Source: an uncultured Chlamydiae bacterium
GTDB lineage: Bacteria > Chlamydiota > Chlamydiia > Chlamydiales > 2-12-FULL-49-11
Length of the DNA stretch: 5,312 nucleotides
Direction of reading: 5' to 3'
Assembly: GCA_937996705.1 (NCBI GenBank)
Contig: CALKUQ010000037.1
Location: 1-5,312 of the forward strand
Below, in pieces: positions 1-5,283 of the stretch (positions are counted from its first letter, which is position 1; each line of letters starts with the position of its first letter). The notes under the pieces were generated by a model. It did not search any database. It was given only the letters and a program-made list of their open reading frames with translations, and was not told where the DNA came from. Position numbers and translations under genes: made by a program.

Positions 1-379
1 TGCGGCAGGGGGGCTTTTATACGGTTTTGGCCATGCCGTTCTTAGAAAGGAAGATACAAGAGCTACGATTCTTTGCGAGATAGGGGAGAAGTACTTTCCC
101 AATGATCCTCTTGTTAGAACGGGTCTTCTCTTGCGAGAGAGGGCGCCTAAAGTTTTGGCAGAAAATTCTAAAATTCAAGACCCTTATCCTAATGTAGATC
201 TCATGTCTGGGGCAGTTCTTTCAGCGGCAGGATTCCCTTATCCTGAGTATTTTACAGTTCTTTTTGGCCTTTCAAGAGTGGTGGGGATCGCTCGTCAAAT
301 TGTCTACGAACGATGCGAAGCTCGGAATGGAAAGGGGACTCCGATCATCCGGCCTAAATACCTGTATAAGGCAGCTTGA
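1..379 (+). CDS. gltA: Citrate synthase, C-terminal part (5' end outside window), eukaryote-like type
   Basis: This is the last 125 residues of citrate synthase, which condenses acetyl-CoA with oxaloacetate to citrate in the TCA cycle; it is a cytosolic dimer in this subfamily. The frame is open from base 2 to the TGA at 377-379. The fragment shows GFGHAVLRKEDTRA (catalytic His at fragment residue 11, substrate-binding Arg 15), YPNVD with the catalytic Asp at 66, TVLFGLSR (Arg 92) and RPKYLY (Arg 117). GHAVLRK, PNVD.xSG, YxTVLFGxSR and RPK match mitochondrial-type citrate synthase (GYGHAVLRKTDPRY, YYTVLFGVSR, ERPKS) better than E. coli-type GltA (GHRVYKNYDPRA). The N-terminal two thirds are not seen, so intactness there is unknown. 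A TTG at 131 is an internal Leu codon, not a start. No terminator is visible after the stop. The family is certain; the subtype is inferred from remembered motifs. Confidence 0.95.
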   Translation, partial: AAGGLLYGFGHAVLRKEDTRATILCEIGEKYFPNDPLVRTGLLLRERAPKVLAENSKIQDPYPNVDLMSGAVLSAAGFPYPEYFTVLFGLSRVVGIARQIVYERCEARNGKGTPIIRPKYLYKAA

Positions 380-404
380 TCTTTAACAAGAAAAACTTTA
401 GAAT
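376..404 (+). promoter_or_regulatory. Candidate sigma-70-type promoter across the gltA stop codon
   Basis: TTGATC (376-381, four of six matches to TTGACA) and TAGAAT (399-404, five of six to TATAAT) are separated by exactly 17 bases. Transcription would start near 411, which is the A of the next gene's ATG, so the message would have almost no leader. This fits the lack of a Shine-Dalgarno sequence before that ATG. The match is modest and in AT-rich DNA could be chance. The alternative is read-through from gltA. Confidence 0.33.
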
Positions 405-410
405 CGCCTC

Positions 411-1250
411 ATGACATTACACGAATTGGAAGAGGTCTTTAATCGCGCTTGGCGATTCGCCTTTTCAAGAAAAAAATTTATCCTTGTTTTTGCCGCCCTT
501 TTGGTCTGTGGGGTTCTTGTTGTTTTTTGTAAAACCCTCTCTTTTACAGCAGGGCCTTGGGTTATTATGAGTCTATCGTTTTTGCCTGTATTTCTTTGTA
601 CTGGGGTAATGCTTGGAACGGGCGTCTTACTTACTAGAGTCTACTATCATGAAGTGAAAGGGAATACGATAAGCTTTAGAAAACTCTTAATTGACTCGTT
701 TGAGGTGTTTATGGGAGCTGCCTATTTGTCCTTACCAATGGCTCTTGGGTATTTGCTTTTATGGACATTAATGGGTGTCTTTTATTTGATCAAATCGCTT
801 CCCATGATTGGAGAAGGGGTGGGTATTTTACTCTCATTTGCCCCATTTTTGCTTGTTTTGGCATCTTTATTGCTAGGAGTGTTTTGTCTCCTCGTCCTCT
901 TTTTTGCCACTCCGCACATCGCTTTAAAACGGCAAGTTAGGTTTCATATCGCAGAAGAAATTTTGGATAGGCTTAGATCCAGCCCTTTTATAAACATCCT
1001 TTTGCTTTTGGTTGGGATTGCTCCCCTCCTTTTGTGCATTGGGTTTTTAACTTTATCTGCTGTTTTAACAGGAATCGGCTATTTTTCTTCTAGCGCTGTT
1101 TTAGCGGTAAGTTTGCAGTGGTTTTTTATCATGATTCCGTTTGCCCTTCTTTTGACGCCGTTTGTCGTCTTTTTCTTTAATTTTGCAACGGAGAGCTTTG
1201 GATTGCTTACAAGAAGAGTGAAAAAGGAAGAATGCGCATCGCAGTTGTAG
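411..1250 (+). CDS. Polytopic membrane protein of unknown function, about six membrane segments
   Basis: I do not recognise this 279-residue protein. It looks like an integral inner-membrane protein with hydrophobic stretches at about residues 22-40, 48-75, 97-127, 134-167, 194-224 and 229-259. A short amphipathic N-terminus (MTLHELEEVFNRAWRF) precedes the first segment, and there is no cleavable signal peptide. A basic loop (about 169-190, ALKRQVRFHIAEEILDRLR) separates two halves of three or four segments each, and the C-terminus is charged (LLTRRVKKEE). No catalytic or transport motif is visible. The ATG at 411 is the first start after an in-frame TAG at 399-401; there is no clear Shine-Dalgarno. 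The gene begins 31 bases after gltA and its last 19 bases overlap the following oxidoreductase, so it is probably first in the operon. The coding call is firm because of length and composition; the function is unknown. Confidence 0.85.
   Translation: MTLHELEEVFNRAWRFAFSRKKFILVFAALLVCGVLVVFCKTLSFTAGPWVIMSLSFLPVFLCTGVMLGTGVLLTRVYYHEVKGNTISFRKLLIDSFEVFMGAAYLSLPMALGYLLLWTLMGVFYLIKSLPMIGEGVGILLSFAPFLLVLASLLLGVFCLLVLFFATPHIALKRQVRFHIAEEILDRLRSSPFINILLLLVGIAPLLLCIGFLTLSAVLTGIGYFSSSAVLAVSLQWFFIMIPFALLLTPFVVFFFNFATESFGLLTRRVKKEECASQL
1221..1231 (+). promoter_or_regulatory. Ribosome-binding site for the oxidoreductase, inside the upstream gene
   Basis: The purine run AAAAAGGAAGA lies directly before the ATG at 1232, with the AGGA core at 1225-1228 and only a few bases of spacing. 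It supports this start over internal ones and lies within the last codons of the membrane-protein gene, so ribosomes finishing that gene pass over it (translational coupling is inferred). Confidence 0.6.
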
Positions 1251-2107
1251 GAGCAGGCCTTGCAGGTCTTGGCGTCTCCTATTTTCTTAAAAAGCTAGGT
1301 CATGATCTTACCCTTTTTGATGAGTTAGGGATTGGGTCGGGGGCATCAGGAATTCCAATAGGGCTCTGTCACCCCTATCTTGGAAGGAATGGAAAACCTT
1401 CTAAATTTGCAGATGAGGCGATAAAAGCTACAAAAGAACTTATCGCAGCTGCAGAACAAGCGAGTGGGAAAAAACTTGCCGATCAGACAGGAATTTTGCG
1501 ATTTGATTGGACTCCGTTTGAGTGGTATTCTGATTTGGAAAAAAGGGGAGATGCAATCTTGATTAAATCGGGAATGACAGTCCTGTTAGGGGAGTATGTA
1601 AAAGCCCTCTATTCTTCTTTTTCAGATGTAGCACTTGTGAAAAAAAAATATTCTGGGGAAGAGTTTGACCGGGTTATTTTTGCATGTGGCTCTGGAATGA
1701 GAGAGTTTGGACTCCCTCTTACGTTTGTAAAGGGGCAAGTTCTTATAGGTAGTACAGAGCGCCCTTTAGAAAGAAGTGAGATGAGGGCAAAAGGGCACTT
1801 ATCGAGAATTTCCGAAACCCGAGTTCAATTAGGATCAACCTACGAGCATCATTATGCCTCAAGCGCTCCCGATCTAGAAGTGGCCAAAAAAGATCTGTCA
1901 GAAAAGTGGGACGCTTTTTTCCCCCATCGAGACGATTTTGTTGTAAAGGAGTGTTGGGCTGGCATACGAGCTTGTGTTAAAGAGGGTTATTTGCCGATTG
2001 TTGAAAAAATAAGTGAAAAGGCTTTTGTATTTACAGGGCTTGGCTCTAGGGGCCTTCTTTATCATGCATACTATGGACGCCATTTAGCGAATATGGTATG
2101 TTTGTAG
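1232..2107 (+). CDS. FAD-dependent oxidoreductase (DAO family), similar to the MnmC C-terminal domain
   Basis: This 291-residue cytosolic flavoprotein belongs to the D-amino-acid oxidase/glycine oxidase fold family. The N-terminus begins with the Rossmann motif VVGAGLAGLG (Gly 7, 9, 12) and an acidic Asp 30 ending the second strand, followed by GSGASGIPIGLCHPYLG (36-51). FACGSG (150-155) and FVKGQVLIG (165-173) follow, and near the C-terminus GIRACVKEGYLPIV (244-257) and TGLGSRGLLYH (268-278), the second FAD-binding segment. The ASGxPxGLxHPYLG and GLGSRGL elements are those of the MnmC oxidase domain, which turns cmnm5(s2)U34 of tRNA into nm5(s2)U34. The methyltransferase half of MnmC is absent, and the protein is shorter than usual DAO proteins of about 350-400 residues, so the substrate is inferred. 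The start is fixed by the Rossmann motif and the ribosome-binding site. It overlaps the previous gene by 19 bases and stops one base before the next ATG. A different amine or amino-acid substrate is possible. Confidence 0.85.
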   Translation: MRIAVVGAGLAGLGVSYFLKKLGHDLTLFDELGIGSGASGIPIGLCHPYLGRNGKPSKFADEAIKATKELIAAAEQASGKKLADQTGILRFDWTPFEWYSDLEKRGDAILIKSGMTVLLGEYVKALYSSFSDVALVKKKYSGEEFDRVIFACGSGMREFGLPLTFVKGQVLIGSTERPLERSEMRAKGHLSRISETRVQLGSTYEHHYASSAPDLEVAKKDLSEKWDAFFPHRDDFVVKECWAGIRACVKEGYLPIVEKISEKAFVFTGLGSRGLLYHAYYGRHLANMVCL

Positions 2108-2108
2108 C

Positions 2109-2855
2109 ATGAAATTTTTATTTTTAGGGACAGGGGCCTCCTCGGGAGTTCCAGTTGTTGGTTGTAAGTGCTCTATTTGCAAAAGCAAAGATAGGAGAAA
2201 TCACAGGCTTAGGACTTCGGGGTTGCTTCAAGTTAGTGGTAAAAATTTTTTGATCGACGCCTCCCCCGATGTAAGGCAAAATGCTCTAGAATATCAAATT
2301 GAATCCCTCGATGCTCTCTTTTTGACACATCCCCATGAAGATCATATAGGTGGAATGAATGATTTAAGGTCTTACTCCTTTTTGAATCAAAATAAAAAGA
2401 TCCCTTTAGTTTTGTCGGAAGTGACTTTGAAGGTATTGAACATCCGGTTTGATTATCTCATGGATCGATTTTTGATTGAGGAGTTGAAAGAAAAGAGGGG
2501 TCAGGCTTTTATTAGCGGAGTAGAGGTTAGATATTTTAGTTACAGTCAGCAAGGGCTTCAGGTCAATGGATTTCGGTTTGGTACATTCGCGTATGTGACG
2601 GATATTAAAGATTATGAAGAGGCGATTTTTGCCGATTTAGAGGGGGTGGAGACGCTGGTTTTGGGTGCAATTAATGAAAAAGAGTCCCGCATGCATTTTT
2701 CGATTCAAGAGGCCTCAGAGTTTAAGAAGAAAAACCCGAGTGTAAAGAGGTGTTATTTGACACATCTTTCTCATGAGGTTGATTATGAAACAATTAGCAA
2801 AGCCCTTCCAGAAGGTGTAATGCTTGCTTACGATGGGTTGGAATTAGATGTCTGA
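2109..2855 (+). CDS. phnP: PhnP-like MBL-fold metal-dependent hydrolase
   Basis: This 248-residue cytosolic metallo-beta-lactamase-fold phosphodiesterase shows the PhnP-type order of motifs: FLGTGASSGVPVVGCKCSIC at the N-terminus (Cys 19, 21 and 24, a probable structural zinc site), LIDASPDVRQ (48-57), the metal motif THPHEDHIGGMNDLR (His 74, 76, Asp 78, His 79), VTD (Asp 165, bridging ligand), MHFS (His 196), THLSHE (His 219 and 222) and a final YDG (241-243). All metal ligands appear present, so it should be active. E. coli PhnP opens 5-phosphoribosyl 1,2-cyclic phosphate in phosphonate breakdown, but no other phn gene is seen here, so the true substrate may be another cyclic phosphodiester. 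The start matches the family's MxxxFLGTG beginning. There is no clear Shine-Dalgarno; the ATG is one base after the previous stop, which suggests coupled reinitiation. It overlaps hflX by 8 bases, and I recall the same phnP-hflX order in Chlamydia. Confidence 0.9.
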   Translation: MKFLFLGTGASSGVPVVGCKCSICKSKDRRNHRLRTSGLLQVSGKNFLIDASPDVRQNALEYQIESLDALFLTHPHEDHIGGMNDLRSYSFLNQNKKIPLVLSEVTLKVLNIRFDYLMDRFLIEELKEKRGQAFISGVEVRYFSYSQQGLQVNGFRFGTFAYVTDIKDYEEAIFADLEGVETLVLGAINEKESRMHFSIQEASEFKKKNPSVKRCYLTHLSHEVDYETISKALPEGVMLAYDGLELDV

Positions 2856-4170
2856 AATAGAACAAAATCAACAAGATAGATACGATTTATCCGAAGTGAA
2901 AAAAGTTGCCCTTGTAGGGGTCTTTTTCTCAGGGAAAAGTCCCGATTTTTGTAACGAGTGCTTAGACGAGCTTAAGTCGCTTTCAGAGACCTATGGGTTT
3001 GAAGTGAAAAAGATTGTAAGTTGTCCCATCAAAAAATATACTTCAGCAACTTATATCGGCAAAGGGAAGGCTGATGAAATCGGAAAAATGATGGCTTTGG
3101 AGGGAATTGATGCCGTTATTTTTGATGATGAAATTACTCCGAACCAACAGAGAAATCTAGAAGAGATCATAAAAAAACCTGTCCTTGATCGGACAGAGCT
3201 TATTTTAGAGGTCTTTGCTGCAAGAGCCGAGACAAAAGAGGCGATGCTTCAAATTGAGCTTGCAAAAGTTAGATACCAATTGCCTAGACTTGCAGGGATG
3301 TGGACCCACTTATCTAGACAAAAATCAAGTGGAAGCGGCGCTGGAGGAGGCGCTGGCGGAGGAAGCGCGCAAAGGGGAGAGGGGGAGAAGCAAATTGAGA
3401 TCGATAGACGCCTTTTAAAAGATCGAGTCTGTATTTTAGAAAAGGAGATCGAAGAAATTCGAGCGCAGCGTGAGGTGATCCGAAGGGGGAGAATTCGTAC
3501 AAGTATCCCGACCTTTGCAATCGTCGGCTACACAAATGCGGGAAAATCGACCCTCTTAAACGCACTCACAGGTGCGGATGTTCTTGTAGAAGATAAATTG
3601 TTTGCAACTCTTGACCCTACAGCAAGGAAATTTACCCTCCCTAACAAACAAAATATCGTTTTAGTAGACACCGTTGGTTTTATTCGAAAATTGCCTCACA
3701 CCCTTGTAAAAGCGTTTAAAAGTACGCTCGAAGAGGCTTCATTTACAGATATCTTGCTCCATGTAGTCGATGTCTCTCACCCTGCAGCTATTGACCAAGC
3801 AGCAACAACGATTAAGGTGTTAGGGGAGATTGGAGTTAAAGATAAGCCGATTATTACACTCCTTAATAAAATTGATAAGTGTGAATCTGATGAGGCGATG
3901 ATTAAACTCCGTCTTCAATATCCTAAAACGGTTAAAATCTCTGCAACAGCTCGAACCGGGTTTGATGAACTCATCGAAATCATGCTTTCGGAAATTGCAA
4001 AGCTTCGTAAGGTTGTGAAACTCAGGATTCCTCAAAGTCAATACGCCCTTACAAGTGAATTGATGCGAGAAGGGAGGGTAATTTCCTCTGACTATGAAGA
4101 GAATGATATTTTATTAGAAATAGAAATCCCCGCAATTTTAGATCATAAAGTGATCCCATTTTACGAGTAG
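2848..4170 (+). CDS. hflX: Ribosome-splitting GTPase HflX
   Basis: This 440-residue GTPase binds the 50S subunit and splits stalled or idle ribosomes, notably in stress. The N-terminal HflX domain (about 18-120) carries YIGKGKADEI (69-78), FDDEITPNQQRNLE (92-105) and VLDRTELIL. The signature MLQIELAKVRYQLPRL (133-148) and GMWTHLSRQ follow, then a glycine/serine-rich loop (160-178) and GEKQIEIDRRLL leading into a coiled-coil helix (186-214). The G domain has all motifs: GYTNAGKST (P-loop, 227-235), FATLDPT (switch I, 252-258), DTVG (274-277), NKID (340-343) and SAT (365-367). A C-terminal domain of about 60 residues ends in VIPFYE. The protein is complete. The ATG overlaps the phnP stop (the last 8 bases of phnP), with GGAA at 2839-2842 as a weak ribosome-binding site. 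The glycine loop is longer than the usual GGxGxRGPGE version. Family identity is certain. Confidence 0.98.
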   Translation: MSEIEQNQQDRYDLSEVKKVALVGVFFSGKSPDFCNECLDELKSLSETYGFEVKKIVSCPIKKYTSATYIGKGKADEIGKMMALEGIDAVIFDDEITPNQQRNLEEIIKKPVLDRTELILEVFAARAETKEAMLQIELAKVRYQLPRLAGMWTHLSRQKSSGSGAGGGAGGGSAQRGEGEKQIEIDRRLLKDRVCILEKEIEEIRAQREVIRRGRIRTSIPTFAIVGYTNAGKSTLLNALTGADVLVEDKLFATLDPTARKFTLPNKQNIVLVDTVGFIRKLPHTLVKAFKSTLEEASFTDILLHVVDVSHPAAIDQAATTIKVLGEIGVKDKPIITLLNKIDKCESDEAMIKLRLQYPKTVKISATARTGFDELIEIMLSEIAKLRKVVKLRIPQSQYALTSELMREGRVISSDYEENDILLEIEIPAILDHKVIPFYE

Positions 4171-4173
4171 CCT

Positions 4174-4842
4174 ATGATGAAGATCCCCCTGGAAGAGAGA
4201 CCAAGAGAGCGTCTTTTAGAATGGGGAGTCGCTTCGCTTAAAGTGAGTGAGCTTTTGGCGATTATTTTAGGAAATGGGGTTAGAGGCGTCTCAGCAGTTG
4301 ACCTTGCCGAAAAGCTTCTTGTCGAATTTGGAGGGCTAGAGAGACTTGTAGATGCATCGATTCCAGAACTTGTTCAAGTGAAAGGGATAGGAAGGGCAAA
4401 AGCTATTCAGTTAAAGGCAGTTTTTGGTTTAGCGAAAAAACTGCTAGCAACCACAAAAAGTGAGCTCTGCCCGATCATCTCTTCAAAAGAGGCCCATCGA
4501 GCTCTAATCGATCTCTTTTATGCAGAAAAGCAAGAGATCCTTGCAGTTCTCCTGTTAGATCCGAAATTAAAACCAATTCATAGAGAGGTAATTAGTAAAG
4601 GTATACTCACACAGGTTCTTGTTCATCCTAGAGAGGTCTTTGCTCCCGCCCTTCAGCATAGAGCTCACTCCTTGATTATAGCTCACAACCACCCCTCGGG
4701 AGATCCCACCCCTTCAACGGAAGATATTCGTCTTACAAGAGTTCTTAAAGCATCTGGCGAAATCTTAAATATCAAGCTTGCCGATCATCTTATCTTTGGA
4801 GGGCAGTCGTATTTCTCTTTAAAGGATCACAACCTTTTATAG
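4174..4842 (+). CDS. radC: RadC/JAB-domain protein
   Basis: This is a complete 222-residue RadC family protein, historically annotated as a DNA repair protein although its cellular role is unsettled. The N-terminal part (about 8-92) has RPRERLLEWG, SELLAIILGNGVRG and a helix-hairpin-helix VKGIGRAKAIQLKA (69-82) expected to contact DNA. The C-terminal JAB/JAMM metalloprotease-like domain (about 100-220) has AHNHPSGDPTPSTED (170-184), giving the metal ligands His 171, His 173 and Asp 184 plus Ser 181; Glu 121 is a candidate for the upstream acidic residue. Length and motif order are those of full-length chromosomal RadC. Two successive ATG codons (4174, 4177) could start it; the first lies 3 bases after the hflX stop, so it is the last gene of the operon. 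It runs 6 bases into the end of the minus-strand gene, and no rho-independent terminator is seen. I do not recall radC in Chlamydia trachomatis. Confidence 0.95.
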   Translation: MMKIPLEERPRERLLEWGVASLKVSELLAIILGNGVRGVSAVDLAEKLLVEFGGLERLVDASIPELVQVKGIGRAKAIQLKAVFGLAKKLLATTKSELCPIISSKEAHRALIDLFYAEKQEILAVLLLDPKLKPIHREVISKGILTQVLVHPREVFAPALQHRAHSLIIAHNHPSGDPTPSTEDIRLTRVLKASGEILNIKLADHLIFGGQSYFSLKDHNLL

Positions 4843-5106
4843 ACGGGCGTTTGCTATCGCGTAAATTCTCGCCGCAGCAACAGGGTGGACATCCTTTAAA
4901 ATTTTTCCAGGTTCAAACTCTTCCATTCCGCACAGAAATCCTCCCACTTTAATGTCGTGGTAGGCTGGAAAGTGAGCCGCTAGCGCATTTTTTACAATCT
5001 CAGTTAGATCAGCGACTTGAGAATTTTCATCGCAAGCTACTTCAAGCTCGTGATTTTGCATAGCGCCATTTACAATAACTGCTAGAGTAATAGGAATATT
5101 CTGCAT
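4837..5106 (-). CDS. Small protein of unknown function, possible ubiquitin-like beta-grasp fold
   Basis: I do not recognise this 89-residue protein by family. It has no signal peptide or membrane segment and is probably cytosolic. The predicted layout by eye is strand (5-13, PITLAVIVNG), turn, strand (18-25, NHELEVAC), helix (30-46, SQVADLTEIVKNALAAH), strand (51-58, DIKVGGFL), short strand near 64-70 and strand (79-85, ARIYAIA). This beta-beta-alpha-beta-beta order with a late LKDVHPVxxxRIYAI segment resembles ubiquitin-like proteins, but there is no C-terminal Gly-Gly (it ends NARL), so conjugation is not indicated. It has a strong ribosome-binding site (AGGGGG five bases before the ATG), a candidate promoter and a palindrome upstream, which support it as a real, separately controlled gene. 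Its TAA lies inside the end of radC (6-base convergent overlap). The coding call is good; the fold is an inference. Confidence 0.72.
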   Translation of the reverse strand: MQNIPITLAVIVNGAMQNHELEVACDENSQVADLTEIVKNALAAHFPAYHDIKVGGFLCGMEEFEPGKILKDVHPVAAARIYAIANARL

Positions 5107-5111
5107 TTTAA

Positions 5112-5117
5112 CCCCCT
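5112..5117 (-). promoter_or_regulatory. Strong Shine-Dalgarno of the minus-strand gene
   Basis: Read on the minus strand, AGGGGG precedes the ATG (5106-5104) with a 5-base spacer TTAAA. It is the clearest ribosome-binding site in the window and fixes the start of the 89-residue protein. Confidence 0.75.
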
Positions 5118-5130
5118 GCTTTATAGAGTG

Positions 5131-5158
5131 AGCATAAAAACACCCCTATTATTTGCAA
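5131..5158 (-). promoter_or_regulatory. Candidate promoter of the 89-residue gene
   Basis: On the minus strand, TTGCAA (5158-5153, four of six to TTGACA) and TATGCT (5136-5131, four of six to TATAAT) have a 16-base spacer. Transcription would start near 5124, giving a leader of about 18 bases that holds the strong ribosome-binding site. The boxes are imperfect and the call rests on position as much as on sequence. Confidence 0.4.
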
Positions 5159-5160
5159 CA

Positions 5161-5183
5161 CTTTCCCCTAATTTAGAGGAAAG
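5161..5183. promoter_or_regulatory. 23-base near-palindrome, candidate operator
   Basis: Arms 5161-5171 (CTTTCCCCTAA) and 5173-5183 (TTAGAGGAAAG) are reverse complements apart from one pair (5167/5177), around a single central T at 5172. It lies two bases behind the -35 box of the candidate minus-strand promoter, where a dimeric regulator could bind. No T-run follows on either strand, so a rho-independent terminator is unlikely. A transcript hairpin from either strand remains possible. Confidence 0.5.
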
Positions 5184-5223
5184 TCCGTAAGCTAATATTG
5201 CAATACTCTGTTTATAAGCACCT

Positions 5224-5283
5224 TATCATTTGAGGGTCAGACGTGAAATCCTGTATCATTTGAGGGTCAGACGTGAAATCCTG
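5224..5283. repeat. Perfect tandem duplication of a 30-base unit
   Basis: Copies 5224-5253 and 5254-5283 are identical and directly adjacent; each begins TATCATTTGAGGG and ends GTGAAATCCTG. Bases flanking the pair do not continue the repeat. There are no spacers, so it is not a CRISPR array. Each unit holds the imperfect inverted sequence TCAGACGTGA. The period is near three helical turns, so a protein bound in each unit would sit on roughly the same face. The region is otherwise non-coding on the plus strand (stop codons at 5215-5217 and 5293-5295 bound the only frame open through both copies), while one minus-strand frame reads through both copies from the window edge. Confidence 0.97.
5230..5259 (+). 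promoter_or_regulatory. Possible plus-strand promoter formed across the two repeat copies
   Basis: TTGAGG of copy one (5230-5235, four of six to TTGACA) and TATCAT of copy two (5254-5259, five of six to TATAAT) are 18 bases apart. Transcription would begin near 5266, ahead of ATG codons at 5302 and 5310 that may open a gene beyond the window. The match is modest and no gene is visible to confirm it. Confidence 0.25.

Noticed and set aside
131..379. Short separate gene starting at TTG 131
   Set aside because: The frame is open upstream to the window edge and the upstream residues contain the catalytic GFGH of citrate synthase, so this is the middle of gltA.
1898..2083. 61-codon open frame on the minus strand
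   Set aside because: It lies wholly opposite the conserved C-terminal FAD-binding part of the oxidoreductase, has no ribosome-binding site that I can see and resembles no family.
3215..3418. 67-codon plus-strand open frame inside hflX
   Set aside because: It is a different frame through the highly conserved HflX signature and glycine loop; a shadow of the real gene.
3314..3565. 83-codon minus-strand open frame opposite hflX
   Set aside because: It is antisense to the glycine loop and P-loop of HflX; its composition follows from that sequence.
3820..4041. 73-codon minus-strand open frame opposite hflX
   Set aside because: It is antisense to the conserved NKID and SAT region; no independent support.
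4820..4840. AAAGG/CCTTT stem at the end of radC as a terminator
   Set aside because: Only five base pairs with a seven-base loop and a short following TTAT; too weak to call.
5161..5183. Rho-independent terminator
   Set aside because: The stem is good, but no run of T follows it on either strand, and it lies upstream of a gene start, not behind a gene end.
5224..5283. CRISPR array
   Set aside because: The two copies touch directly with no spacer, and no cas gene is present.
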